Assembly: GCF_001667925.1 (NCBI RefSeq)
Contig: NZ_LZJR01000044.1
Coordinates: 1-64,000 of the forward strand
Direction: 5' to 3'
Source: Mycobacterium sp. E2479
GTDB taxonomy: Bacteria > Actinomycetota > Actinomycetes > Mycobacteriales > Mycobacteriaceae
Length of the DNA stretch: 64,000 nucleotides
The notes beneath the pieces were generated by a model, which made no database searches, had not been told where the DNA came from, and was given only the letters and a program-made list of their open reading frames with translations. Positions 56,009 to 64,000 of the stretch are shown one piece after another (the stretch's first letter is position 1; each line of letters starts with the position of its first letter). The translations under genes were made by a program, and so were the position numbers.

Positions 56009-59000
56009 TCAGGCGCTGCGCTGTGCCTCATCGTCTACCTCAGTGATTAAACGCTCACTGCGCAAGAACCGGACCAGATGATCGACCGTTTCGGTCAGGG
56101 CCGGCTCACGCAGCCGGACCTTGGCCAGCTCTCGCCGGTTGCGGTACTGGGTGTTGTCGTAGCGTTTGTCCCGCATCGCCGCGATCTTGTCCGCCGACCG
56201 GGTGAGGAAATCGACCAGCGGATACATCTGGTCGTTCGGCGTGCAGCGGCGGTTCAGCTGCTCGGTGAACGACGGGATGTCGTGGTACTCAAACCGATAC
56301 CCGTAGCGCTCGGACAGGATCCGCGTGACGTCGGGCAGGTTGTAGTAGTCGTCGGCGGTCATGTTGAAGACGCTGCCCGATTCGTCCGGCAGGCCCATCA
56401 GCGTCACGATGTGATCCGCGATCAAGTCCGCCGGCAGCAGGCTGATCTGGTTGAGCGCGTTGACGGCGACCCCGTGCTCGATCATGAACGCGGTCAGCCG
56501 CACCAGGATGTCGTCCTGGCTGCCGAAGCCCGCGCGGGTGGGCGAGATCAGCGAGGGCCGGTAGATGCGGACGTCGAGTCCCTTGCGCTGCGCGGCCAGA
56601 GCGAGCTGCTCGCCGACCCACTTGGTCTGCGAGTAGCCGAAGTCCAGCCCGGCCATCTTCTCGTTGGCATCCCACTCCCCGACCACCGGCTCGGTGCTCC
56701 AGCCGTAGATGAACGTGCTGGAGACCAGGTGGAAAGCCTTGCGGTGGTTGGTCATCGCCAGCCGCAACAGCTCGCGGGTGCCCTCCACGTTGGCCGGCCG
56801 CAGGGCGTCGTAGGTGCGGACGTAGTTGACCAGGGCGCCATTGTGCACGACGGCATCGACGTCCTGCGCCAGCTGCTGGAAACCCGCCTCCCCGATACCC
56901 AACGCGGGCTCGGCGAGGTCGCCGCAGACGATGCGGACCCGGGCGCGGACATCGGCTTCCAGCGCCGGCGTCCAGAGCTGGGCGCGGCGCAGCGACGCGA
57001 CGATGCGGTCCAGGCCGTGTGCGGCGTCCGTGGCGCGCACCAATGCGTGCACCGTGTAGGAGGTTTGCGCCAGCAGGCTACTCACCAGGAACGGCCCGAG
57101 GAATCCGGTCGCGCCGGTCAGCAGGAGATCGGTGGGCTCGCCCGGCCGGACGGGTGCCAGTTCCGGAAGCGGCAGTGCCGCATCGGCACGCATCTGGGCG
57201 GCCTCCTGGGCCTCGTACTCGGCGGAGATCTGATTCAGTGCCCGGCGCAGGGCGTCAAGCGCCTGCCCGGACCCCTCGCCGAATTGGCCGATCAGACCGA
57301 AGAATTCGGACACTGTCAGCCGCTGCAGCAGGCGGGTGTTGACCTCTTCGGCCAGTTCGCCCGCGCCGTTCTCCTCCAGCAAGGCCTGCAGGTCCGTGCG
57401 GAGTTCGGCCAACGCCAGCGAGTCGATGCCGAGATCGGCGAACGAGCAGTCCTCGTCGCCGGAGAGGTCGTAGCTCTCGATGAGGGATCGGAAGCGCTCC
57501 AGCGGACCCGCAGCCAGGTCATCGTGAGTTCGGTTGGCCGACTGGTTAACCCAGCTCGCGAAGGTGCGCAGCTTGTCGTCCAGCCACAGCTGGCGGGTCG
57601 ACGAGCGCCGGATCTTGCCCGACGTGGTCTTGGGAATGCTGCGCGGCGGCGCGAAGACGATCGCGTGCGGATCGATGTGGGCGTGCCGCCGGATCGCGCG
57701 GGCCAAGGCCTTGGCGTCCGGAAGGTTGTGCTCGTCGCGCACCTCGGCGACGACGACCAGCGCTTCGGATTCATCGTGCTCGACTGAGAAGGCGGCCACG
57801 CAGCCGCTACGGACGTGCGCTGACGTGCGCTCGACGACCGCCTCGATGTCAGAGGGGTAGCAGTTGACGCCGCGGACGATGATCAGGTCCTTGCTGCGGC
57901 CACAGACGAACAGCTCGCCCTCGTAGAGGAAGCCCAGATCGCCGGTACGCAGGAAGGTGTGCTCGTCGTCGCCGGCGACGCGCGCGCCGAATATCTCCGC
58001 GGTCAACTCACGCCGGTTCCAGTACCCGGCGCCCTTGGAGCGTCCGGCCAGCCAGACCTCGCCGACCCGCCCGTCGGGCAGCGCCTGGCGCGATTCGGGA
58101 TCGACTATGCGAACCAGGGCTCCCTCGATGGGCTTGCCGCAGCTGACCAACGTGACCTGGTTGCTGTTCTCCGGCAGCGCTTTTTCGACGCGAGCGACAT
58201 TGCGCTCCAGCCCACGCTTGTTCACCGCAATCGTCTGGCGCCCGCGGATCGACACGGTCAGGGTGAATTCGGCCATGCCGTAGGCGCCGGTGAGCGCCTC
58301 GGGCCGCAAGCCGTACTCGGCGAACCGCTGCCGGAAGCGGGCGAAGGTGCCGGCGCGCAGGGGCTCTGCGCCCACCACGATGCATTCGAGGCTGCTCAGG
58401 TCGACGCCGGCCAATTCGGCGGCGGGCAGCTTGTCCTGGCGCAGGCAGTAATCGAGCGCGAAGTTGGGTCCCGGCGTGTGCGTCGCGCGCACGTCACTGA
58501 TCAGCCGGAGCCAGGACGACGGCCGCGCGAGGAAGTCCAGGGGCGACATCGCATGCGTGGAACCGCCCAACAGCACGACGAACATGTAGGCCGAGATCAG
58601 CCCCATGTCGTGATGTTGCGGCAGCCACGAAGCCACCACCACGTCGCCGCCACTGAAGGCGAAGCCGTTGGCGATGATGTTGGCGTGGGTGACGATCACA
58701 CCCTTGGGATCGCTTGTCGAGCCCGAGGTGTACTGCAGGAAGAGCACCTCGCCGGGAGTGTCCGCGACGAGGCCGCCGCCGAAGTCCTGCGCGCCGTCGG
58801 TGGCGAACCAGGGCAGCTCCGGCAGGCCGGCGCCCGACTCGTCCCCCCAGAGCTGTTCGCCTCGGCGCTGGGCCAGCAGCAGGCGAAAGTCGTACTCGAA
58901 CTGCTTCGTCGACAGCACGGCAGTGGCCTGGCAATCGCGCGCGATGAAGCTCAGCTTGGCGAGCCCGGCATCAAAGGACATCGGCAAGGGCGGGCTGACC

Positions 59001-59263
59001 GGAACGGCGATCACCCCGATGCGCGCGCATGCATACAGCGCCGCGACCATTTCCAGACCCGGCGGGTACACGAGCAGCGCACGTTCGCCCGACTTGAGAC
59101 CGGCCTCCCTGGACAGGTACGCGGCCAGTTCGCGGGTGCGTTCGGCGAAGGCCTGGTAGGTGTAATGCTCGATTTCGCGGCCGTCGCCATCGACGAACCG
59201 GAAGAGGGTCTGGTCTGGCCTTTGCGCTTCCCAGTTGTGTAGGTAATCGATCAGCGTCTCCAT
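56009..59263 (-). CDS. FAAL-ACP-thioester reductase megasynthase
   Basis: 1084 residues from ATG 59263 (METLIDYLHNW). Adenylation domain (about 1-580) with FLQYTSGSTSDPKGV, SWLPQHHDMGLIS and LTGAYGMAEFTL, the fatty-acyl-AMP-ligase style. An acyl-carrier domain (about 595-680) holds the phosphopantetheine Ser in LGIDSLALAEL. A thioester-reductase domain (about 712-1084) has LLTGATGFLG, VSSTFIYG and YSQTKWVG. It should activate a fatty acid, load it onto its own ACP and release it by NADPH reduction as aldehyde or alcohol. First gene of a four-gene operon. Confidence 0.93.
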   Translation of the reverse strand: METLIDYLHNWEAQRPDQTLFRFVDGDGREIEHYTYQAFAERTRELAAYLSREAGLKSGERALLVYPPGLEMVAALYACARIGVIAVPVSPPLPMSFDAGLAKLSFIARDCQATAVLSTKQFEYDFRLLLAQRRGEQLWGDESGAGLPELPWFATDGAQDFGGGLVADTPGEVLFLQYTSGSTSDPKGVIVTHANIIANGFAFSGGDVVVASWLPQHHDMGLISAYMFVVLLGGSTHAMSPLDFLARPSSWLRLISDVRATHTPGPNFALDYCLRQDKLPAAELAGVDLSSLECIVVGAEPLRAGTFARFRQRFAEYGLRPEALTGAYGMAEFTLTVSIRGRQTIAVNKRGLERNVARVEKALPENSNQVTLVSCGKPIEGALVRIVDPESRQALPDGRVGEVWLAGRSKGAGYWNRRELTAEIFGARVAGDDEHTFLRTGDLGFLYEGELFVCGRSKDLIIVRGVNCYPSDIEAVVERTSAHVRSGCVAAFSVEHDESEALVVVAEVRDEHNLPDAKALARAIRRHAHIDPHAIVFAPPRSIPKTTSGKIRRSSTRQLWLDDKLRTFASWVNQSANRTHDDLAAGPLERFRSLIESYDLSGDEDCSFADLGIDSLALAELRTDLQALLEENGAGELAEEVNTRLLQRLTVSEFFGLIGQFGEGSGQALDALRRALNQISAEYEAQEAAQMRADAALPLPELAPVRPGEPTDLLLTGATGFLGPFLVSSLLAQTSYTVHALVRATDAAHGLDRIVASLRRAQLWTPALEADVRARVRIVCGDLAEPALGIGEAGFQQLAQDVDAVVHNGALVNYVRTYDALRPANVEGTRELLRLAMTNHRKAFHLVSSTFIYGWSTEPVVGEWDANEKMAGLDFGYSQTKWVGEQLALAAQRKGLDVRIYRPSLISPTRAGFGSQDDILVRLTAFMIEHGVAVNALNQISLLPADLIADHIVTLMGLPDESGSVFNMTADDYYNLPDVTRILSERYGYRFEYHDIPSFTEQLNRRCTPNDQMYPLVDFLTRSADKIAAMRDKRYDNTQYRNRRELAKVRLREPALTETVDHLVRFLRSERLITEVDDEAQRSA

Positions 59264-59700
59264 GTCGGAGTGATCCCCCTTCCAGGTTGGCCCGAGAACG
59301 ACTTCCGTCGTTAAATATGAACCCAATGTAGCGCTTCCTGCCTCCCCGGAGCAAAAGGTTGAACAGCATTAATGGCGATCACACACTACATTCACAGGAT
59401 AAACTTAGCCGCCGAATTTGAATGCGCGAATCCTGATCTACGCGCCTACGCATTTCAGTACTTCAGTCGTTGGTGACCAGGGCATTCCTAGCGACCTGCG
59501 ATCTGAGATACTGAAGTAAGTATTCACAAATACACGGATTTACTAATGGCCGCCAAACATCCATCAACCCTGAAACAGGCTTTTACCTTCGTCACACGGG
59601 TTAACGGAATCGCAAATCAAAAACGCAATTATCGGGCGAGGATACCGCGTGCCTGATAGCGGCGGGCTAGCGTCGCACAATGCGACTGGGCGGCAGGCGG
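59264..59700. promoter_or_regulatory. AT-rich 437-bp leader of the lipid operon
   Basis: The longest gene-free stretch in the window and clearly AT-richer than its surroundings. It holds the inverted pair TACTTCAGT (59459-59467) and ACTGAAGTA (59510-59518), 42 bp apart. TTCAGT is also repeated directly at the left site. No RNA gene or credible small frame is seen. Probably the promoter and operator region of the FAAL operon. Confidence 0.5.
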
Positions 59701-60693
59701 TTATGCGGGCCGGGCGATGCGGATCCGCGGGCCCGCGCTGGCCACCAGTTTCACGATGTCGAGGAAACGCTCACCGTCGATGATCGGCGACAGGGGCTCG
59801 TCCTCGGCTTCGATCGTCATCTCGTGGCCGATGACGTCGCGCAGCCCTTTACCGCGAAGCAGGCCGCTGGTCAGGGCAGTCGGAAGCTGCGCCACGATCC
59901 TGGATGGCCGTAGGTTTCCGGCCTGAAAATGCAGCGCACCGGGCTCGGACGCCTTGGGGAACAGCCGAAGCGGCCCACCGATGCGCAGGTCGATCGCGCC
60001 GGCGTGCAACAAGCTGTGGGTGCGCGACGGCACCTCATCGCCGTCGATCACCACGCGCGCCTGCGTCGGCGTGAAGAGGATCGACGCGTAATTCGGTGTC
60101 TTCACTCGGGTCGGGGCGACCTTGGAGGTGATGTAGTCGCCGAAGCTGCGAGCGATCACTCGGGCGACGGCCAGCCGACCGTGATCGGGTGAGTCGTAAT
60201 ACCGGTCGTAGAAACGGTTCCCGACGCCCCCGGCCGCCAGCCCGAAACAGAGCCGGTGAAACGCGGCGCCGTCGGCGGTTGCGCCATCGAGTACCAAGGT
60301 GTCCAGGACCATTTCCGGCGGAGGCTGGTCCTTCTGGGCCGCGGATGTCAACGCACGGATGATCGCTTCGGGCCGCCCGCGCACGCGGGCCTTGCGCGCG
60401 ACGGCGTTAACGCTGCCACCGTTGGTCGGGACGAACGCAGGCCAGCGTTGCGGATCACCGACGCAGCGCTCGATCTCGTTGATCAGCCAGTGCAGTGCGC
60501 CGTCGCCGCCGTCGCCGACCAGGTGGGTGACCCGCGGTGCGAGCTGCTGGATGGCGTCGCGGAGTTCCTCGATGGAATCGGTCTCGTGCACCTCGCCGCG
60601 GTCGCCGACGATGCGACGCAGTTCGGCGATGCGGTCGCCGGGAGCGGCGCGATTCCTCCGCGCTTTCGGATTGACGATGACGCCTACATACAT
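59701..60693 (-). CDS. Diacylglycerol-kinase-fold lipid kinase
   Basis: 330 residues. The DAGK catalytic domain has VGVIVNPKARRN at the N-terminus, the glycine-rich GDGGDGALHW near residues 60-69 and TNGGSVNAVA near 90. The C-terminal beta-rich domain follows. Bacterial members phosphorylate diacylglycerol, sphingoid bases or other lipids. It precedes the FAAL operon on the same strand across 437 bp, so a functional tie to lipid remodelling is possible but not shown. Confidence 0.92.
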   Translation of the reverse strand: MYVGVIVNPKARRNRAAPGDRIAELRRIVGDRGEVHETDSIEELRDAIQQLAPRVTHLVGDGGDGALHWLINEIERCVGDPQRWPAFVPTNGGSVNAVARKARVRGRPEAIIRALTSAAQKDQPPPEMVLDTLVLDGATADGAAFHRLCFGLAAGGVGNRFYDRYYDSPDHGRLAVARVIARSFGDYITSKVAPTRVKTPNYASILFTPTQARVVIDGDEVPSRTHSLLHAGAIDLRIGGPLRLFPKASEPGALHFQAGNLRPSRIVAQLPTALTSGLLRGKGLRDVIGHEMTIEAEDEPLSPIIDGERFLDIVKLVASAGPRIRIARPA

Positions 60694-60876
60694 CTGGCGG
60701 TCCCCGGCGCGCGCCTGGCAACATGCCGTCCGGGCAATTGCTCAGGTGGGATTTCGCTGGGCATCCCAGGCACAATACCCGCGCACCCGAATGGTCCCGT
60801 AACGCTCCCGCAGCCCGCTTCAACTCCCTCCCGCTCCGGCAGCCACCGTCGCACTTGCGAAGTTAGGGTGGCTGCC

Positions 60877-61770
60877 ATGGCAAATTGGACCGCGGCAAAG
60901 CTGCCCTCGTTCGCCGGACGAACCGTCATCATCACCGGCGGCAACGCCGGGTTGGGCGAGATCACCGCCCGCGAGTTGGTTCGGGTCGGCGGCCACGTCA
61001 TCCTGGCCGTCCGCAACGTCGACAAGGGCCGCGCCGCCGCCGCTCGCATGACGGCTTCGGCGACCGGTCCCGCAATCGGGACGGCCGAGGTGCGCGAGCT
61101 CGATCTGCAAGACCTGTCGTCGGTGCGGCGCTTCGCCGACGGAATCGACACGGCCGACGTTTTGATCAACAACGCCGGCATCATGGCCACCAAACACGCG
61201 GTCACCGTCGACGGCTTCGAGGGCCAAATCGGCACCAATCATCTCGGTCACTTCGCGCTGACCAACCTACTGTTGGCCAAGCTGACCGACCGGGTTGTGA
61301 CGGTGTCGTCGCTGATGCACCACTTCGGCTACATCAGCCTCAAGGATTTGAACTTTCAGTCCCGGCCGTATTCGGCCTGGCTGGCCTACAGCCAGTCCAA
61401 GCTGGCCAACCTGCTGTTCACCAAGGAACTGCAGCGGCGGTTGGACGACGTCCCCACATCGCTGCGTGCGCTGGCCGCCCACCCCGGCTGGTCGCACACC
61501 AACCTGCAGGGCAACTCCGGCCGCAAGCTCGGCGACGCGGCGGTCCTCGCGGTCGACCGGATCGTGTCCACCGACGCCGACTTCGGCGCCCGCCAGACGC
61601 TGTACGCGGCCTCGCAGGATTTGCCGGGCGACACCTTCGTCGGCCCGCGATTCGGACTGTACGGCCGCACCCAGCCGACCTGGCGCCACTGGCCGGCGAA
61701 GCGCGCCCACACCGCCACCGCCCTGTGGGAACTGTCCGAGCGGCTCACCGGGACGAAATTCCCGCTTTGA
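60877..61770 (+). CDS. Short-chain dehydrogenase (retinol-dehydrogenase-like)
   Basis: 297 residues from ATG 60877. TGGNAGLG near 20-27, NNAGIMA near 90, VSSLMHHFG for the serine strand and AYSQSK with catalytic Tyr near 169. The layout is that of the mycobacterial Rv0068/Rv0439c group of uncertain substrate. Divergent from the lipid kinase gene, 183 bp apart. Confidence 0.93.
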   Translation: MANWTAAKLPSFAGRTVIITGGNAGLGEITARELVRVGGHVILAVRNVDKGRAAAARMTASATGPAIGTAEVRELDLQDLSSVRRFADGIDTADVLINNAGIMATKHAVTVDGFEGQIGTNHLGHFALTNLLLAKLTDRVVTVSSLMHHFGYISLKDLNFQSRPYSAWLAYSQSKLANLLFTKELQRRLDDVPTSLRALAAHPGWSHTNLQGNSGRKLGDAAVLAVDRIVSTDADFGARQTLYAASQDLPGDTFVGPRFGLYGRTQPTWRHWPAKRAHTATALWELSERLTGTKFPL

Positions 61771-61841
61771 CGTCCCCTCGACAGCGCCGCAGCTAACCCG
61801 GCAACCCCTTCCGCGCGCCCGCCACGCGGTGCGCGACTAGA

Positions 61842-61858
61842 TTGGACGGGTAGTCCAA
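61842..61858. promoter_or_regulatory. Small palindrome upstream of DMT transporter gene
   Basis: TTGGAC-gggta-GTCCAA, perfect 6-bp arms, 36 bp before the GTG. Possible operator. An 11-bp tandem repeat (gcacccagcga) follows at about 61861-61882. Confidence 0.4.
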
Positions 61859-61894
61859 CCGCACCCAGCGAGCACCCAGCGAGGAGGCAATGCC

Positions 61895-62812
61895 GTGTCG
61901 GACGTGCATCTAGCGGCCCTCCTCGCCCTGTGCGCAGCGCTGGCGTCCGCGATCGGCAATGTGGTGCGGCAACGCTCCGCGCAGGAGGTCACCGACAAAC
62001 GGGTGGGCCACCTGACGTTGTTCGGCATGTTGCTGCGCGACAAGCGTTGGTGGCTGGGCGGTTTGGGGGACATCGGCAGCTACGTGCTGCTGGCCGCCGC
62101 GCTGGACAAGGGCTCCGTGCTGCTGGTGATGTCGTTGCAGGTGACGGCGCTGCTTTTCGCCCTGCCGATCTATTCGCGGATGACCGGTAAGCCCATCACC
62201 GGCCGGGAATGGAGTTGGGCACTGGTACTGGCGGTAGCGCTGGCCGTGCTCATCGCGGTCGGAGACCCCACGGGCGGCCAGCAGCGGGCGCCGCTGCACA
62301 CGTGGATCGTGGTGGCCCTGGTGATCGGCCCGCTGTTGTTGCTGGGCTTGCTCGGAGCGCGGATCTGGGCTGATCGTTCGGTCGCGGCAGTAATGCTGGC
62401 CGCGGTGGCAGGCACCTTCCTGGCCGTGTTCGCGGTCCTGATGAAGGGCGTCGTCGACATCCTGGAACACCACACCGGCCACATTTGGCAGACCTTCGAG
62501 CTGTACGCGCTGGTGTTCTGCGGGGTCGCCGGAATGATCTATCACCAATCGGCTTACCGAGCCGGCGCGCTGACCGCCTCGCTGCCCACGATCATCGTGG
62601 CGAAGCCCGTGGTCGGTGGGGTGCTCGGCATCGTCGTGCTCAGCGAGACGTTGGAAGCCGGAGGCTGGGAGTGGTTTGTCATCGCGGCGACGACGGTCGT
62701 GGTGATCATCGCGACGGTCGGTCTGGCTCGCGGAGAGGCCGCCTCCATGTCGGCCGGCGCCGGGCGTGACGTGAAGTCCAGCGCACGGCCGAAGGCGGCC
62801 ACCCAAGCCTGA
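61895..62812 (+). CDS. DMT-superfamily-type membrane transporter
   Basis: 305 residues from GTG 61895, after gaggaggc. About nine to ten hydrophobic helices in two related halves, for example VLLVMSLQVTALLFALPIYS and PTIIVAKPVVGGVLGIVVLS, the EamA/DMT pattern. The C-terminal tail is polar. Mycobacterial relatives are annotated as conserved integral membrane proteins without known substrate. Monocistronic. Confidence 0.88.
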   Translation: MSDVHLAALLALCAALASAIGNVVRQRSAQEVTDKRVGHLTLFGMLLRDKRWWLGGLGDIGSYVLLAAALDKGSVLLVMSLQVTALLFALPIYSRMTGKPITGREWSWALVLAVALAVLIAVGDPTGGQQRAPLHTWIVVALVIGPLLLLGLLGARIWADRSVAAVMLAAVAGTFLAVFAVLMKGVVDILEHHTGHIWQTFELYALVFCGVAGMIYHQSAYRAGALTASLPTIIVAKPVVGGVLGIVVLSETLEAGGWEWFVIAATTVVVIIATVGLARGEAASMSAGAGRDVKSSARPKAATQA

Positions 62813-62879
62813 GTGTGTGATACCGAATCGGCTTGCCGGGTAGAGATTCTCGCAACGCGGCGTTGACGAGCGCCGGCCG

Positions 62880-64000
62880 CTACGGGTTGATGGTGTTGTC
62901 GCCGACCTGGCGGCCCCAGACGTACTCGATCGCATACGGCGATCCGGTGTCGAGGTGGTTGTAGGGCGCGATGCTGTTGCCGGTGTCCATGATCAGCTCC
63001 GGTGCCGGCCACAGATCGCGGGTGACCTTCTGCCAGCACCCCGGGGCGCCACCCGGGCCGCCGCGCGCGTTCACCCGCGGCAGGTTCTCCGGGTAGATGT
63101 AAGGGTTCGGCGCACCTCCGACTATGCCGGCAATGCCGCCGACCATCGACGCGATAACGGGCACCGCGGACACCGGGTTCGCGATCAGTCCCAGCCCGGA
63201 GAGCACCTCGGTGTCCATGTTCAACGAGTAGCCGTTGAACCCGCCCTCGGCCGCACCGGTGGCGGGCAGTGCATCGTGCTCGCTGCGCATCAGGCAGTAG
63301 ATTTCGGGGCTGTAGGTGTCCAGCAGTTGCGCGGTCGGGACCAGGTCGGCCGCTCCGCGCGCCAGATACGGGCCACCCTTATTGAACAGATCCGCGCCCG
63401 TGTTGCCGAACCCGGCCGCCGACAACAACGCCTGATCCAGATCCTTTTGCTGGGCATTGATCGTGCGCGAGGTGATCACCGCATTGTTCAGGAAATCCAA
63501 CAGATCCGGCGACGCGTTCGCGTACGTATCGCCCAGCGCGGCCAACCGCTGAATGTCCTTGCGCGCCTGTGGCATCTGCGGGTTCACGTCATCGAGCAGC
63601 ACGTTGGCGTTGATCACCGACTGACCGAACTTCTCCCCCAGCCCCGACAACGATTGCGCGGCCGCACTCAACGTCAGATTCAGCTTGACCGGATCGACCT
63701 TCTCCGAGATGGAGGTGATCGTCTGAAACAGGGTGTTGATCTCGGTGGTCACCGAGCGCGCATCGATCACAGCGTGCGGCGAAATCCCGTGCGCCGACGG
63801 GCTTGCCGGCGTCGTCAACGACACATACTTGCCGCCGAACACCGTCGTCGCCTTGATATCGGCGTTCACATTCGACGGAATCAGCGTTAAATAACGCGGA
63901 TACACCTCCAGGGTGAACTTCGCCGCCGGCTTCCCGTCACGCACCGTCTCCGAGATCGACCCCACCCGCCCGATCTGCACCCCGTTATAGGTGACCTTCG
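62880..64000 (-). CDS. MceA-type Mce family protein, N-terminus outside window
   Basis: The frame continues past the right edge; 373 codons are present. The Mce/MlaD domain includes VQIGRVGSI and TTVFGGKYVSLTTP. The middle (about codons 85-200) is a helical Mce tail with NAVITSRTINAQQKDLDQAL, and the end is the MceA-like YVWGRQVGDNTINP. Mce proteins build envelope-spanning lipid importers. In canonical operons mceA is followed by mceB-F, but here the downstream neighbour is the convergent transporter gene, so this mceA is an orphan or the last gene of a broken operon. Confidence 0.88.
   Translation of the reverse strand, partial: KVTYNGVQIGRVGSISETVRDGKPAAKFTLEVYPRYLTLIPSNVNADIKATTVFGGKYVSLTTPASPSAHGISPHAVIDARSVTTEINTLFQTITSISEKVDPVKLNLTLSAAAQSLSGLGEKFGQSVINANVLLDDVNPQMPQARKDIQRLAALGDTYANASPDLLDFLNNAVITSRTINAQQKDLDQALLSAAGFGNTGADLFNKGGPYLARGAADLVPTAQLLDTYSPEIYCLMRSEHDALPATGAAEGGFNGYSLNMDTEVLSGLGLIANPVSAVPVIASMVGGIAGIVGGAPNPYIYPENLPRVNARGGPGGAPGCWQKVTRDLWPAPELIMDTGNSIAPYNHLDTGSPYAIEYVWGRQVGDNTINP

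Noticed and set aside
56078..59242. Two long plus-strand frames opposite the FAAL-ACP-reductase gene
   Set aside because: Both are antisense shadows of the megasynthase; translations lack hydrophobic cores or motifs.

Overview
The window is chromosomal DNA from a Mycobacterium, most likely a slow grower related to M. avium. It is GC-rich and densely packed. It carries a conserved block matching M. tuberculosis Rv3162c to Rv3171c in order and size (recalled, not searched): membrane protein, DUF58 protein, MoxR3, two membrane proteins, TetR, APH-like protein, Rv3169-like protein, AofH amine oxidase and Hpx hydrolase. Other mycobacterial markers are Hsp18 (18-kDa antigen), a DosR-type regulator, UdgX with its KRRIH loop, a hemophore-type secreted protein, a 13E12/HNH gene with an SOS box, and an MceA-type protein at the right edge.

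Layout. 0-0.7 kb: a fold-back junction with a perfect 163-bp inverted repeat around a membrane-protein gene and what looks like the end of nuoN. 0.7-4.4 kb: MoxR/DUF58 operon. 4.5-5.9 kb: HNH/DUF222 gene. 6-12.2 kb: SDR, TetR, Rv3168-Rv3171c-like genes. 12.4-14.7 kb: AraC regulator and GT4 glycosyltransferase. 14.9-19.4 kb: two CheB-type methylesterases, a CheR-PAS protein and a STAS-HATPase protein, although no receptor or flagellar gene is visible. 19.5-22 kb: large catalase and a Rho-N-like protein. 22-26 kb: a translationally coupled GT2, acyl-CoA-dehydrogenase-like and PIG-L trio, then an EEP phosphatase. 26-33 kb: CsbD, NmrA, membrane protein, hemophore-like protein, topoisomerase IB, TPP enzyme, UdgX and hemerythrin. 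33-41.5 kb: lipoprotein, PknH-sensor-like protein, aldo/keto reductase, SDR, GlgX, Zn-alcohol dehydrogenase, GAF-ANTAR. 41.7-45.4 kb: NDH-2, DUF1360, MerR, Hsp18, PAS-ANTAR. 45.4-50 kb: a DosR-like locus with a wrecked DevS-type kinase, PPOX, Acg-type nitroreductase and a second two-component pair. 50-53 kb: acyltransferase, YiaA-type protein, CPA2 antiporter. 53-59.3 kb: a compact four-gene lipid operon. 59.7-64 kb: DAG-kinase-like protein, SDR, DMT-type transporter and partial MceA.

How it fits together. Many genes from 14 to 44 kb have sequences close to the mycobacterial SigF promoter (GTTT, 15-16 bases, GGGTA). The best are in front of the GT4, NmrA, hemerythrin, GlgX and alcohol dehydrogenase genes. 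With catalase, CsbD, UdgX and topoisomerase IB this reads as a general-stress region, and the Che/STAS-HATPase cluster may be its sensory input. The four-gene operon at 53-59.3 kb (acyl-AMP ligase-ACP-reductase, a protein with two ExxH motifs, an epoxide-hydrolase-like protein and a [2Fe-2S] reductase) looks like a self-contained lipid-modifying pathway and is the best candidate for an undescribed system. These functional links are inferences from sequence motifs and gene order.
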